Source: a virus
Strand: one strand, 5' to 3'
DNA length: 25,742 bases
Virus record (IMG/VR): IMGVR_UViG_3300006919_000388
Span: 1-25,742 of that record
The notes below the pieces were generated by a model. It was not told where the DNA came from. It made no database searches and saw nothing but the letters and a program-made list of their open reading frames with translations. Below, piece by piece: positions 18,196 to 25,742 of the stretch (the stretch's first letter is position 1; each line of letters starts with the position of its first letter). The position numbers were made by a program, and so were the translations under genes.

Positions 18196-19640
18196 GTGGA
18201 AAAGAGTATTTATTTAAAACTCTACCCTATGAACATCAAAAAGAAGCCATAAATAAAGCTTATCAAAAAGATGCGTATGCGTTTTTTATGGAGATGGGAA
18301 CAGGAAAATCAAAAGTATGCATCGATGACATCTGTATTTCATATGAGGAAGGACATATAAACTGTGCTGTAATTGTTGCACCCAAAGGTGTGTATAGAAA
18401 CTGGTCGCAATTAGAATTAATTAAGCATACTCCTGACCACATTAACAACGATATTATAACTTGGTCCTCTGCTAATACAGCAAAAAATAAAAAAGAATTA
18501 AGGAAATTATTTGTTAAAGATGATAAACTAAAGTTTTTTGTTATTAATGTAGAAGCATTTAGAACTAAAAAAGGTCTTGACTTTACAAAGAAAGTTTTAG
18601 AGTCCAACGATTGTGCATTTGCGATTGATGAATCAACTGTCATTAAAAATCCACAAGCAATGCAAACTAAAAATATTTTATCTCTTAGAAAATTAGCAAA
18701 GCAAAGAAGAATATTATCGGGATTACCTGTCACGAAATCACCAATGGATTTATTTAGCCAGTGTTATTTTTTAAACCCTGGTCTATTAGGTTTTGAAAGT
18801 TACTATGCATTTCGATCTCGCTATGCCGTATTGATTCAAAGACATACTTCCTCTCATAGCTTTCAAGATATTGTTGATTATAAAAACTTAGATGAATTAA
18901 ATAAAAAATTAGAAACCTTTTCTTCCAGAGTATTAAAAAAAGATTGTTTAGATTTACCTGATAAAGTTTATACCCCACGATTAGTAGAATTAACCAGAGA
19001 ACAAGAAACTGCCTATGAAGCCATGAAGCGAGAAGCGATGGCCTTAATTAATAATGATATTATTAATGTGACGACTGTCTTAGCACAGATTACCAAGCTA
19101 CATCAGATAGTTTGTGGATTTATTTTAAATTCAGAAGGAGAAGCTATAGCTATAGAAAATAATCGATATGAAGCATTATTGGATGTAATAGAAGAAGCAG
19201 GTGATCAAAAAGTCGTTATCTGGGCAAATTATCGTTATGATATAAAAAAGATACTTAAAACAGTTAGAGAAACCTATGGATTTAATTCTATTAAAGCTTT
19301 TTATGGAGATACAAAAGACCAGGAAAGACAGGATATTGTCACTGAGTTCCAAGATCCGAGTAGCGAGTTAAAATATATTATAGCCAATCCTCGTACAGCC
19401 GGGTATGGATTAACGCTAACTATATCGAGCACCGTTATTTATTTTAGTAATTCGTATGATTTAGAGATACGTATGCAATCAGAGGAAAGAGTGCATCGTA
19501 TTGGTCAAACAAAGAAGGTAACCTATATAGATTTAGTTACACCTAAAACAGTAGATGAAAAGATAATTAAATCATTAAGAAAGAAAATTAATATTTCTAG
19601 TGAAGTTTTAGGAGAAGATTTAAAACAATGGATTGTCTGA
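18183..19640 (+). CDS. SNF2-family DNA translocase/helicase
   Basis: A 485-residue SF2 ATPase of the SNF2 type: Q-like region LPYEHQKEAI (14-23), motif I MGTGKSK (38-44), motif Ia VIVAPKGVYRNW, motif II FAIDEST (145-151, DEST in place of DEAH/DEGH), motif III LSGLPVTKSP (177-186), then the second RecA domain with VVIWANYR, IIANPRTAGYGLTLT (motif V) and SEERVHRIGQTKKV (motif VI, with the HRIGQ signature of SNF2 proteins). Phage members are part of replication modules; their exact role (fork remodelling, protein removal) is not settled. It is the only large gene on this strand. Confidence 0.93.
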   Translation: MNLSSGKEYLFKTLPYEHQKEAINKAYQKDAYAFFMEMGTGKSKVCIDDICISYEEGHINCAVIVAPKGVYRNWSQLELIKHTPDHINNDIITWSSANTAKNKKELRKLFVKDDKLKFFVINVEAFRTKKGLDFTKKVLESNDCAFAIDESTVIKNPQAMQTKNILSLRKLAKQRRILSGLPVTKSPMDLFSQCYFLNPGLLGFESYYAFRSRYAVLIQRHTSSHSFQDIVDYKNLDELNKKLETFSSRVLKKDCLDLPDKVYTPRLVELTREQETAYEAMKREAMALINNDIINVTTVLAQITKLHQIVCGFILNSEGEAIAIENNRYEALLDVIEEAGDQKVVIWANYRYDIKKILKTVRETYGFNSIKAFYGDTKDQERQDIVTEFQDPSSELKYIIANPRTAGYGLTLTISSTVIYFSNSYDLEIRMQSEERVHRIGQTKKVTYIDLVTPKTVDEKIIKSLRKKINISSEVLGEDLKQWIV

Positions 19641-19749
19641 CATAACTGCCTTGTTTTTTTAACACTTCTCTATCTTTATTACTTTTATATAAATTCGTCA
19701 TGCATGTTTACACAACAGACGACTTACAATTTATTAACGGAGAAAAATA
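19641..19749 (+). other. Noncoding spacer between two plus-strand genes
   Basis: A+T-rich. It has a T-run after the SNF2 stop without a hairpin, a TATATAAA stretch, the palindrome CATGCATG and a weak TCGTC/GACGA inverted repeat. It may hold a promoter for the 19750 gene, but I cannot fix one. Confidence 0.4.
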
Positions 19750-19926
19750 ATGTTTAACTTAACTAAAAAATCCATGAACCACTTCTTAAACTTCTTTAAC
19801 AAAGAAGATAAAGACAAAGAAGTAAAAGAGTATTGCCAAGCTGAATATAAAAAAGATTGGTATGCTGCCTACATGACCTTCAAAGAAGAAGGTAAATTCC
19901 CTAATTTTATTAGAAGAACACTTTAA
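19750..19926 (+). CDS. Small hypothetical protein (58 aa)
   Basis: A 58-residue frame starting MFNLTKKSMNHFLNFFNKED, with a charged middle (KDKEVKEYCQAEYKKDW) and YAAYMTFKEEGKFPNFIRRT at the end. CGGAGAAAAATA precedes ATG. Its stop overlaps the stop of the convergent gene (shared TTTAAA at 19922-19927). Probably expressed with or after the SNF2 gene. No family recognised. Confidence 0.75.
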   Translation: MFNLTKKSMNHFLNFFNKEDKDKEVKEYCQAEYKKDWYAAYMTFKEEGKFPNFIRRTL

Positions 19927-20132
19927 ATAGAATTTGTTTGTTTAGTTGTGCAGAACCCTGTGACATAAAAATTAGGGTCTGCCGACTGAACATTTTGTCT
20001 AAAATATTCTATAAAACCCAAACATTCTGGTACAGTTTCAAAGCTTTCTGTCATAGGAACCAAAGCACATGTTTTATCCAAAGGTGTTACAGTACTCTGT
20101 AAACAGGCTATCATTATCAAAAAGACTTTCAT
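19923..20132 (-). CDS. Small exported Cys-containing protein (69 aa)
   Basis: A 69-residue protein starting MKVFLIMIACLQSTVTPLDK, a short signal-like N-terminus whose MIAC could be a weak lipobox or whose cleavage could come a little later. Cys10, Cys22, Cys37 and Cys61 may form disulfides (TCALVPMTESFETVPECLGF, FYVTGFCTTK). Exported proteins with this plan (short signal, sf-x-x-x-x-x-C, final F-x-C) are common in marine phages beside virion genes, in my recollection. A spanin-like or periplasmic role is possible but unproven. It starts directly after the stop of the 1309-residue gene. Confidence 0.75.
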   Translation of the reverse strand: MKVFLIMIACLQSTVTPLDKTCALVPMTESFETVPECLGFIEYFRQNVQSADPNFYVTGFCTTKQTNSI

Positions 20133-23100
20133 TTAAACGGAAGCGATCCCACCAAAAATAGGATCATTTGCACCAAACAAAGCTTGCCCTCTTTTAAGAG
20201 TATCTGGCATTGTGGCACGGGTCATATTAGACATATTTACATTTGATAAAGAAGAAGCTGGAGATACATTAGGTATGTTTAATTTAGGAACATAGCTAGG
20301 TGTTACTGTATCTAAAGAACTGGTCGTTTTAGCTACAGGTGGAGGGACATCTAATATTTCATATCCAGAAGGAACCGCACCCGTTTCTTGTTTCATTTCA
20401 TCTTCAACAGAGGTTCCAATTAGTCCATATGTTTTACCAAAAATTCCTTTGAGAAGATTTAAGTCTTTAACTCTTAATTGTTTGCCTTCTAATAATTTAA
20501 GTAAAGCTGCTGCATTATTTTTATCATACAAAGCAGCTGCAATTATTTTTTCTCTTTGTGCAGTATTTAAAGATCTCATAAAACGCATAGCTAATTCTGC
20601 ACCCACAAATCGAGAACTTGTTCTCCCTGATTGTACAGCAAACACACGAGATAGTATTTGAGGTATACCTGTTCCAAAAATTGCTTTTATTTTATCAGGT
20701 ACAATATCACTGGTTCGCTGTGGGTAAGCTGTTAAGTTTAATCTTCTATAAGCTTCAGTTATATCTAATAATCTTTGATAGCCTTCTTTATCTCCTAATG
20801 CATTATAGTAAGCTTTTATTGCCGCTTCATTTTTTTGTAAAAACTTAGTCATTCCTAAAGTAGAAGGGGTACCACCTTTTATAATAGGTCTATCGTACTT
20901 ATAGCTAGTGGCTGAGTCTAAAAATTTATCGAATAGTTGATTTTTAAAAGCAGTTAACAATGTTGGATCATCTGACTTACTTAGAACTTTAACTATTTCA
21001 GACATTTGCTCAGGATCTTTTAAAGCATTTTTTATCATGTCATCAGGATTTTTATAAACCAGACTAGATCCAAAACCTTTATCCTTAACAAAATTATCTA
21101 ATTCAACATAGTCAGCAAACTTTTTTCTGTCATTTAATACTTTTAATCGATTAGCTGCATTAACACCTAAACTAATTTGATTATCTATTTGTTCACTTAT
21201 AGGAATATATTGATCTAAGGCCTCAATTAATTCTTTGTTATTTTGTTTGAAGTTTTTAAGTTTAGTAATATCAATTAAACCATCCTTATTTAAGATACCA
21301 CCTCTAGTTGAAAATAATTTATCGTAAAAAGCATTTTCTATACCTTTAACTGCTTCTGCATCATCTCCAAAAGTCCCAAAGAATTCATCAACTGATTTAG
21401 CATTTTGTAAAAAAGATTTACCTACTAATTCATCTGGTATGACATACTCTCCTGTGCCTGTTTGAGTTAAAACTTTATTAATTTGTCCTTTTTCGAAAAT
21501 ATCTGTGTAATTTAATTTCTTTTCTATTCTCCAATCATCATAGGCTTTAATTCCATTCATATTATCATCAATTACTTTATCTATTTCTTTATTCAGTATA
21601 CTTAATCTTTGAATCAAGTCAGAATTTTCATTAGGCTGTCTGTATGCAAGATTTAAATCTCTTAATACATCCTCTTTTAATAATACAAGTTGTTTGATTG
21701 GTATATCTAAAGTAGGATCTACAATTTCTACGCCTACTGCTGGTCCTCTACCACCAATGTTAGGGGGAATTTTGTCTGTGACTTCTTTTCCTAGATAAGC
21801 TTTACCAATATCATCTACACCCGCTATTACATTTCCCGAACTGTCAAACTCCACTACCTTAGGATATATAAATTTAATTTCACCTAAATTATATTTTGGA
21901 GCAACAGCAATTTCACCTGCATCAAATTTCTTTTGCAAATTTCCATTTAAATTTTCTATATTTCTAACTAAATTATTTTCAATTTTTTTTATTGTTTCTA
22001 AGTAATTTTTATAATTACTAGTGGTAGGTTTGTTAAGGTATTTATTATATGCATTATCAACAGCGTTTGCAGCTGAAGTGATAATAGGTTCAAAATCATT
22101 TCCTATATTTTTTATTGTATAAAATTGTTGCGGTATTTTTTGGCTTCCTGGAGGAGCTCCTAAATCAGGTTTGATTAAAGAAATAACTCTGTCTTTAAAA
22201 TTAGTGAAATCAAATCCCCTATCTCCAAAAGAATCATCTACTAGGGTGATTAATTTATTGTTGTAAGTATCTCGTGTAGAGTCCTTTAATTTTTCGTACT
22301 TACTTCTTAGAATATTTCCTTCTTCTGAAACATTAGTAGTTGTTGTTTTTATGGTTGCTCCTGGTGTTAAAATATTTTGTTGTGCTGTAAGTTCTTCGTC
22401 AATAGCTTGGTCAACTACACCCCCAACTTTATTGTTAGAATTAAAATAGGAATAAAAATTGCCAACATTTTTTTCTACGGCCACTACCTTAGTTTTACCT
22501 TGATCATCAACCACTGTTGTATAGATAAATTGTTTATCAGGAAATTCTCGTTGTAAAGTTTCATCAACCACTTTGTAATTATTTAAAGAAATGTCTTTAA
22601 CATTTTGAGCTACATCAGCTTGTTGTTTTTGTCTACCCGGTGTTTGTATTTTAAAACCACTTGCTATTAAATCTTGTTCAATTTTTTGTTGGGTTTCAAT
22701 AAGGCTTGGATTTTCAGTTGCTTGTGCCAATGTAAAACTTAACTTGTTTTCCGGATCATCTTTTAAAGTTTGTACGATGTATTCATTACCATTTTTATCT
22801 GTTTTGATTTCTTGAACTACATAACTATTAATTCTATTTTCTAAACTTAAAGAAGCTTCTCTCGCAGCTATTTCATCAGGGTTTATTTGCTGATTAATCT
22901 CAGTCGCAATTTGCTGGGCTTTTGCATCATTCTTTTTTTTAAAATAATTTTCTACTAAATTTTTAGTAAAACTTTCATCAGGGTTTGTCTTATTAAAAGC
23001 AGCATATTCTTTTACTAAATTATTTAATGAGTTATAAGTATTAACAGGTACCTCATAAGCCCATTTACCAATTTTCATAAATGCACCCGCACCTAAGAAA

Positions 23101-24062
23101 GGCATTAGTGTTTCATTAGCTACTCTTAATGGGGTTCCTATAATACTTGGATCTGATCCAGGCGTTGTTCTTGTAGCTTCTGAAATTTCTTTAGATAAAT
23201 CAGAACCAAATGAAAAACCCATGGTAGCTAAAATATCATCCATAACCTGTTTACCTAAGCGACCTTCTTTTTTTGCAGTATCATAAATATCAATTATTCC
23301 GTTTAGTAATATTTTTGTGTTATTTTTTGCTTTGTTAAAAACACCTTTTAATAATTCAGGATCTTGAACCACAAATTTGTTTGCGGAAGTTACTTTTGTC
23401 AGTCCCCCTGAAATAGGTAGAGCTTCTAAAGTAAAGGCTCCCATGTTATCACCCACTCTTTCCCAAAATGTATCAGGAGTAAAGTTAGGATCTATGAAAT
23501 TCATAAACTTAAAAACCTCATGTAACTTTGTTTTTATTTCTTCATTTGCAGGAATCCACTCCTCTAGATTAGGCGCATTGTTAATTTCTTTCATTCTTTT
23601 AGCACCCATTTCTATTTCATTAGCAGGGCCTATAACATAACCTAAATCAATAATTGTTCCCATTAAATCTAAAATATTTTTATTTATTCTGTTGGTATAA
23701 GATTTGTAAAAATCAGTCTCAGGGGAAGGAAACTTTCCTGAAATTTCTTCTCTGGTTAAATCGTTTTCTTTTAAATATTGGTTTATAAAAAAATTTATAT
23801 CAGATGGATTTTTTTCCAACTTTTGCATTTCAAGAATAATTTGTTGAACATCTTCTCTAGCATCTAAAATTTTTTGTCTTTTATCCTTGTCTAAAGGTAA
23901 GTAAAACTTTTCATTATTAACAGTAACTTCTTCTTTATTGTAATTTTTAGAAACATCAATTTCTGGTTGATCAGGATCAATCTTTTGATCTAGTTTTAGA
24001 ACATCAATATCATTCTGATTAAACTGTTGTTCTTTATTAAAGTTTTCAACGGCCGCTACCAT
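20133..24062 (-). CDS. Very large probable internal virion/ejection protein (1309 aa)
   Basis: A 1309-residue protein, mostly helical and rich in Lys, Asn, Asp, Ile and Leu. The N-terminal 80 residues are charged. Hydrophobic or Gly-rich stretches occur around residues 135-150 (MGTIIDLGYVIGPANE) and 320-335 (ETLMPFLGAGAFMKIG), and long Lys/Gln helices fill the middle. Near the end is RFVGAELAMRFMRSLNTAQR, a Pro/Ser-rich linker, and RGQALFGANDPIFGGIASV. Size, position after other structural-type genes and the terminal G-x-x-D-P-x-F segment suggest an ejected internal or tail-tube protein. I see no lytic transglycosylase or protease motif. Assignment is by context. Confidence 0.7.
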   Translation of the reverse strand: MVAAVENFNKEQQFNQNDIDVLKLDQKIDPDQPEIDVSKNYNKEEVTVNNEKFYLPLDKDKRQKILDAREDVQQIILEMQKLEKNPSDINFFINQYLKENDLTREEISGKFPSPETDFYKSYTNRINKNILDLMGTIIDLGYVIGPANEIEMGAKRMKEINNAPNLEEWIPANEEIKTKLHEVFKFMNFIDPNFTPDTFWERVGDNMGAFTLEALPISGGLTKVTSANKFVVQDPELLKGVFNKAKNNTKILLNGIIDIYDTAKKEGRLGKQVMDDILATMGFSFGSDLSKEISEATRTTPGSDPSIIGTPLRVANETLMPFLGAGAFMKIGKWAYEVPVNTYNSLNNLVKEYAAFNKTNPDESFTKNLVENYFKKKNDAKAQQIATEINQQINPDEIAAREASLSLENRINSYVVQEIKTDKNGNEYIVQTLKDDPENKLSFTLAQATENPSLIETQQKIEQDLIASGFKIQTPGRQKQQADVAQNVKDISLNNYKVVDETLQREFPDKQFIYTTVVDDQGKTKVVAVEKNVGNFYSYFNSNNKVGGVVDQAIDEELTAQQNILTPGATIKTTTTNVSEEGNILRSKYEKLKDSTRDTYNNKLITLVDDSFGDRGFDFTNFKDRVISLIKPDLGAPPGSQKIPQQFYTIKNIGNDFEPIITSAANAVDNAYNKYLNKPTTSNYKNYLETIKKIENNLVRNIENLNGNLQKKFDAGEIAVAPKYNLGEIKFIYPKVVEFDSSGNVIAGVDDIGKAYLGKEVTDKIPPNIGGRGPAVGVEIVDPTLDIPIKQLVLLKEDVLRDLNLAYRQPNENSDLIQRLSILNKEIDKVIDDNMNGIKAYDDWRIEKKLNYTDIFEKGQINKVLTQTGTGEYVIPDELVGKSFLQNAKSVDEFFGTFGDDAEAVKGIENAFYDKLFSTRGGILNKDGLIDITKLKNFKQNNKELIEALDQYIPISEQIDNQISLGVNAANRLKVLNDRKKFADYVELDNFVKDKGFGSSLVYKNPDDMIKNALKDPEQMSEIVKVLSKSDDPTLLTAFKNQLFDKFLDSATSYKYDRPIIKGGTPSTLGMTKFLQKNEAAIKAYYNALGDKEGYQRLLDITEAYRRLNLTAYPQRTSDIVPDKIKAIFGTGIPQILSRVFAVQSGRTSSRFVGAELAMRFMRSLNTAQREKIIAAALYDKNNAAALLKLLEGKQLRVKDLNLLKGIFGKTYGLIGTSVEDEMKQETGAVPSGYEILDVPPPVAKTTSSLDTVTPSYVPKLNIPNVSPASSLSNVNMSNMTRATMPDTLKRGQALFGANDPIFGGIASV

Positions 24063-24063
24063 C

Positions 24064-25560
24064 TTAACTTTCCTTGTCTTGTGGATTATTTAAATTTAAA
24101 TCTAGTCTTAGATCTTCTAAACTTTCAAATTCATATATATCTCTCATAAAGGAAGGAGCTGGATTTTTATCCATCCAGTTTTTCATACCTGCATACCAAT
24201 CAACAAGAGTATTAGATTCAGCTGCTATCTCACCAGCTGCTACTTTTTTCTGAACTAAATATTTAAAGCCATTTAAAAATTGTCTATTGAATTCTTCTGG
24301 AGCACCTAATCTTATTGTTGTATTAAATAAAGCTTCTAATTCAGTATTAGAAATAGATCCTTGTAGACCTTCTGAAGCAGCAATACCAAACTGTTTAGCA
24401 GCTGAATCAATCAAGGCAGAATCCGTAGGATCGTTAAGAAGATCAAGACCAAATGTATTTAAAAAACCATCTAATTTTACACCAACTGGCTCTAACAATT
24501 CTTGAACAAAAGTTAAGGCAGGAGTATAGGGACCAGTAACAATTCCCTTTTTTTCAATAATTTGTTGTGTTTCATTAATTTTATTTAAAAGAGCTTGATC
24601 ATCTATACTTTTAATAACTAATTCATTTTGAATTGGTGCCCAAGTTTCTTCTGCTGGAGTTGGATAATCTCTTTTATTTAAAAACTTTGTTATTTCTTTT
24701 AAACGTAAGTCATCTGCCTGTGTGAAATTAGCAGGATCATTTTGTTTTTTAATTTCTAGCTCTACTTTTTCAGTTAAGAATCTTTCTTCTTTTGTGCCAG
24801 ATAGATCCTCTCCTTTATAGGCAATGGCATCTTTAATACTATCTGGATTGGAAGAATCTAATTTTGATAGGTCAATAATAGTATTACCAACAACCTTATA
24901 CTTATCAGAAAGTTTTTCTTGTTCTATATCTTCAATAACAACCTTAGGTCCAGTTTCACCTTTTAAATCTACAAGACTATTATTAAGAATCATGTATTGA
25001 TCCTTTAATTTTTCCACATCAGGATCTTTATCTATTATAACTCCAGTAGGATTATCCTCAGAGCCAATTTGGGTTAAATCAATTAGTTTATCACCAACCA
25101 CTTGGAAATTATCTTTTAATTTATCCTCAAGTTTATCTTTTGGAACAACAACTCCACTAGGATTACCTTCTGAACCAATTAATCTTGTATCAATTAATTT
25201 ACCATCAACTTCCATAAAATATTTAGATTCATCTTCAGGTACTAAAGCTTTATCTACTCTAGCAATAGCCTCTTGATTTTGTTCTAATAGTTTTTCTTTT
25301 TCTGAAGCAACTCTAGTTGCTTTATTAGAAAGAATACCGGCTAAAAAATCATTAAAAGCAGCTACCGCATTAGTTGCACCCGGTCCAATAGGTTGACTTA
25401 AAGGAGAGGTTGCATTTACAACATCTTCTGTGGTTACTCCTCTGTTAACATTAAGAGAAGGGATACCCCCAAAAGATTTGGAGTAATCCACTAATTCTTG
25501 ATACTCGTTTGGAGTCAAATCCCCAAACATTTTTCTTTTATAAATATCTATTGCTGCCAT
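24064..25560 (-). CDS. Structural-type protein with four internal repeats (498 aa)
   Basis: A 498-residue acidic protein. The start MAAIDIYKRKMFGDLTPNEY is followed by a linker. Residues about 112-246 contain four imperfect repeats of about 30-37 residues with the core Y-x-x-x-(D/G)-x-x-(L/I)-(I/V)-D-(T/L): KYFMEVDGKLIDTRLIGSEG, NFQVVGDKLIDLTQIGSEDN, QYMILNNSLVDLKGE and KYKVVGNTIIDLSKLDSS. The rest is helical, with PYTPALTFVQELLEPVGV and a C-terminal helix with ESLEDLRLDLNLN. Lying between two other likely virion proteins, it is probably an internal core or tail protein. No known domain. Confidence 0.72.
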   Translation of the reverse strand: MAAIDIYKRKMFGDLTPNEYQELVDYSKSFGGIPSLNVNRGVTTEDVVNATSPLSQPIGPGATNAVAAFNDFLAGILSNKATRVASEKEKLLEQNQEAIARVDKALVPEDESKYFMEVDGKLIDTRLIGSEGNPSGVVVPKDKLEDKLKDNFQVVGDKLIDLTQIGSEDNPTGVIIDKDPDVEKLKDQYMILNNSLVDLKGETGPKVVIEDIEQEKLSDKYKVVGNTIIDLSKLDSSNPDSIKDAIAYKGEDLSGTKEERFLTEKVELEIKKQNDPANFTQADDLRLKEITKFLNKRDYPTPAEETWAPIQNELVIKSIDDQALLNKINETQQIIEKKGIVTGPYTPALTFVQELLEPVGVKLDGFLNTFGLDLLNDPTDSALIDSAAKQFGIAASEGLQGSISNTELEALFNTTIRLGAPEEFNRQFLNGFKYLVQKKVAAGEIAAESNTLVDWYAGMKNWMDKNPAPSFMRDIYEFESLEDLRLDLNLNNPQDKES

Positions 25561-25568
25561 TCATCATC

Positions 25569-25742
25569 CTATCCCTGTGTTAAAAAACTACCTAAGTTGC
25601 CACCTTGACCAGATAATACACCTAGTCCAAGAATACCAGTTTGTAGGGCAGTTAAATAAGGATTAGGAGTCTGGGCTTGAGTTAATGTTGTTGTTCCTTG
25701 TGGTACACCTGCTAAAAGGCCTGCACCGAATTGTAAACGTGA
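25569..25742 (-). CDS. C-terminal end of a structural-type protein
   Basis: The last 57 codons of a gene that continues beyond the right edge: SRLQFGAGLLAGVPQGTTTL, then Thr/Gln/Pro-rich residues and LTALQTGILGLGVLSGQGGN, ending SFLTQG. The Gly/Ala/Leu-rich composition is typical of the C-termini of phage internal virion proteins. It ends TAG nine bases before the next start. Confidence 0.7.
   Translation of the reverse strand, partial: SRLQFGAGLLAGVPQGTTTLTQAQTPNPYLTALQTGILGLGVLSGQGGNLGSFLTQG

Noticed and set aside
18263-18733. Minus-strand 156-codon frame with a hydrophobic composition
   Set aside because: It is fully antisense to the conserved SNF2 motifs on the plus strand and has no leader.
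20449-20848. Two plus-strand frames of about 70 codons
   Set aside because: They are shadows of the 1309-residue gene, rich in Leu, Ser and Tyr, with no start signals.
1-25742. CRISPR arrays, insertion sequences, integrase or attachment sites
   Set aside because: I found no regularly spaced repeats, transposase or recombinase motifs, or paired terminal repeats.

Overview
The window looks like part of a tailed-phage genome (or a prophage or assembled viral contig) from an A+T-rich, probably aquatic or marine host. The grounds are near-continuous packing of small genes on one strand with ATGA, TAATG and GTGA overlaps, strong Shine-Dalgarno leaders, a terminase small subunit, a family A DNA polymerase with a phage replication set, and very long virion-type proteins. 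The small proteins ending in RGYGK tails and the SNF2/AEP-primase/PolA combination recall uncultured marine podovirus-like phages. That host and morphology guess is inference. No integrase, portal, major capsid or large terminase gene lies in the window.

Almost everything is read from the minus strand, right to left. At 20133-25742 lie the end of one structural-type protein, a 498-residue protein with internal repeats, a 1309-residue probable internal or ejection protein, and a small exported Cys-rich protein. A small plus-strand island (18183-19926) carries an SNF2-family helicase and a 58-residue protein. From an overlapping divergent promoter at about 18165-18195 a long minus-strand replication operon runs left: a coiled-coil conserved protein, a probable ssDNA-binding protein, an AEP-type primase with a zinc site, a PD-(D/E)XK nuclease, a conserved small protein, a UvrD-like helicase, two small proteins, DNA polymerase A with Leu at the position equivalent to E. 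coli Phe762, and a putative ribbon-helix-helix protein.

The operon continues into a train of small basic proteins (a DnaJ-like half zinc motif, an EF-hand-like loop, two RGYGK-tail paralogues), two proteins of unknown role, an A+T-rich region with short direct and inverted repeats, a 27-residue CxxC/CxC microprotein and the terminase small subunit. Next comes about 330 bases (7419-7750) that looks more like a structured RNA than a gene. One of its hairpins would display UUUCUCC, complementary to the ribosome-binding leaders of several genes nearby.

The left 7.4 kb is a dense set of about 25 small, mostly acidic proteins of unknown function: a DUF2958 protein, a DUF6878/DUF6915 pair, a VRR-NUC-type nuclease, a 25-residue membrane peptide and an 18-residue amphipathic peptide. 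They are split into transcription units by two good intrinsic terminators and by promoters whose -10 boxes overlap the stop codon of the preceding gene. This looks like an early or host-takeover region. The most unusual signals are the anti-Shine-Dalgarno hairpin loops, the very small coupled ORFs, and the short zinc-binding proteins.
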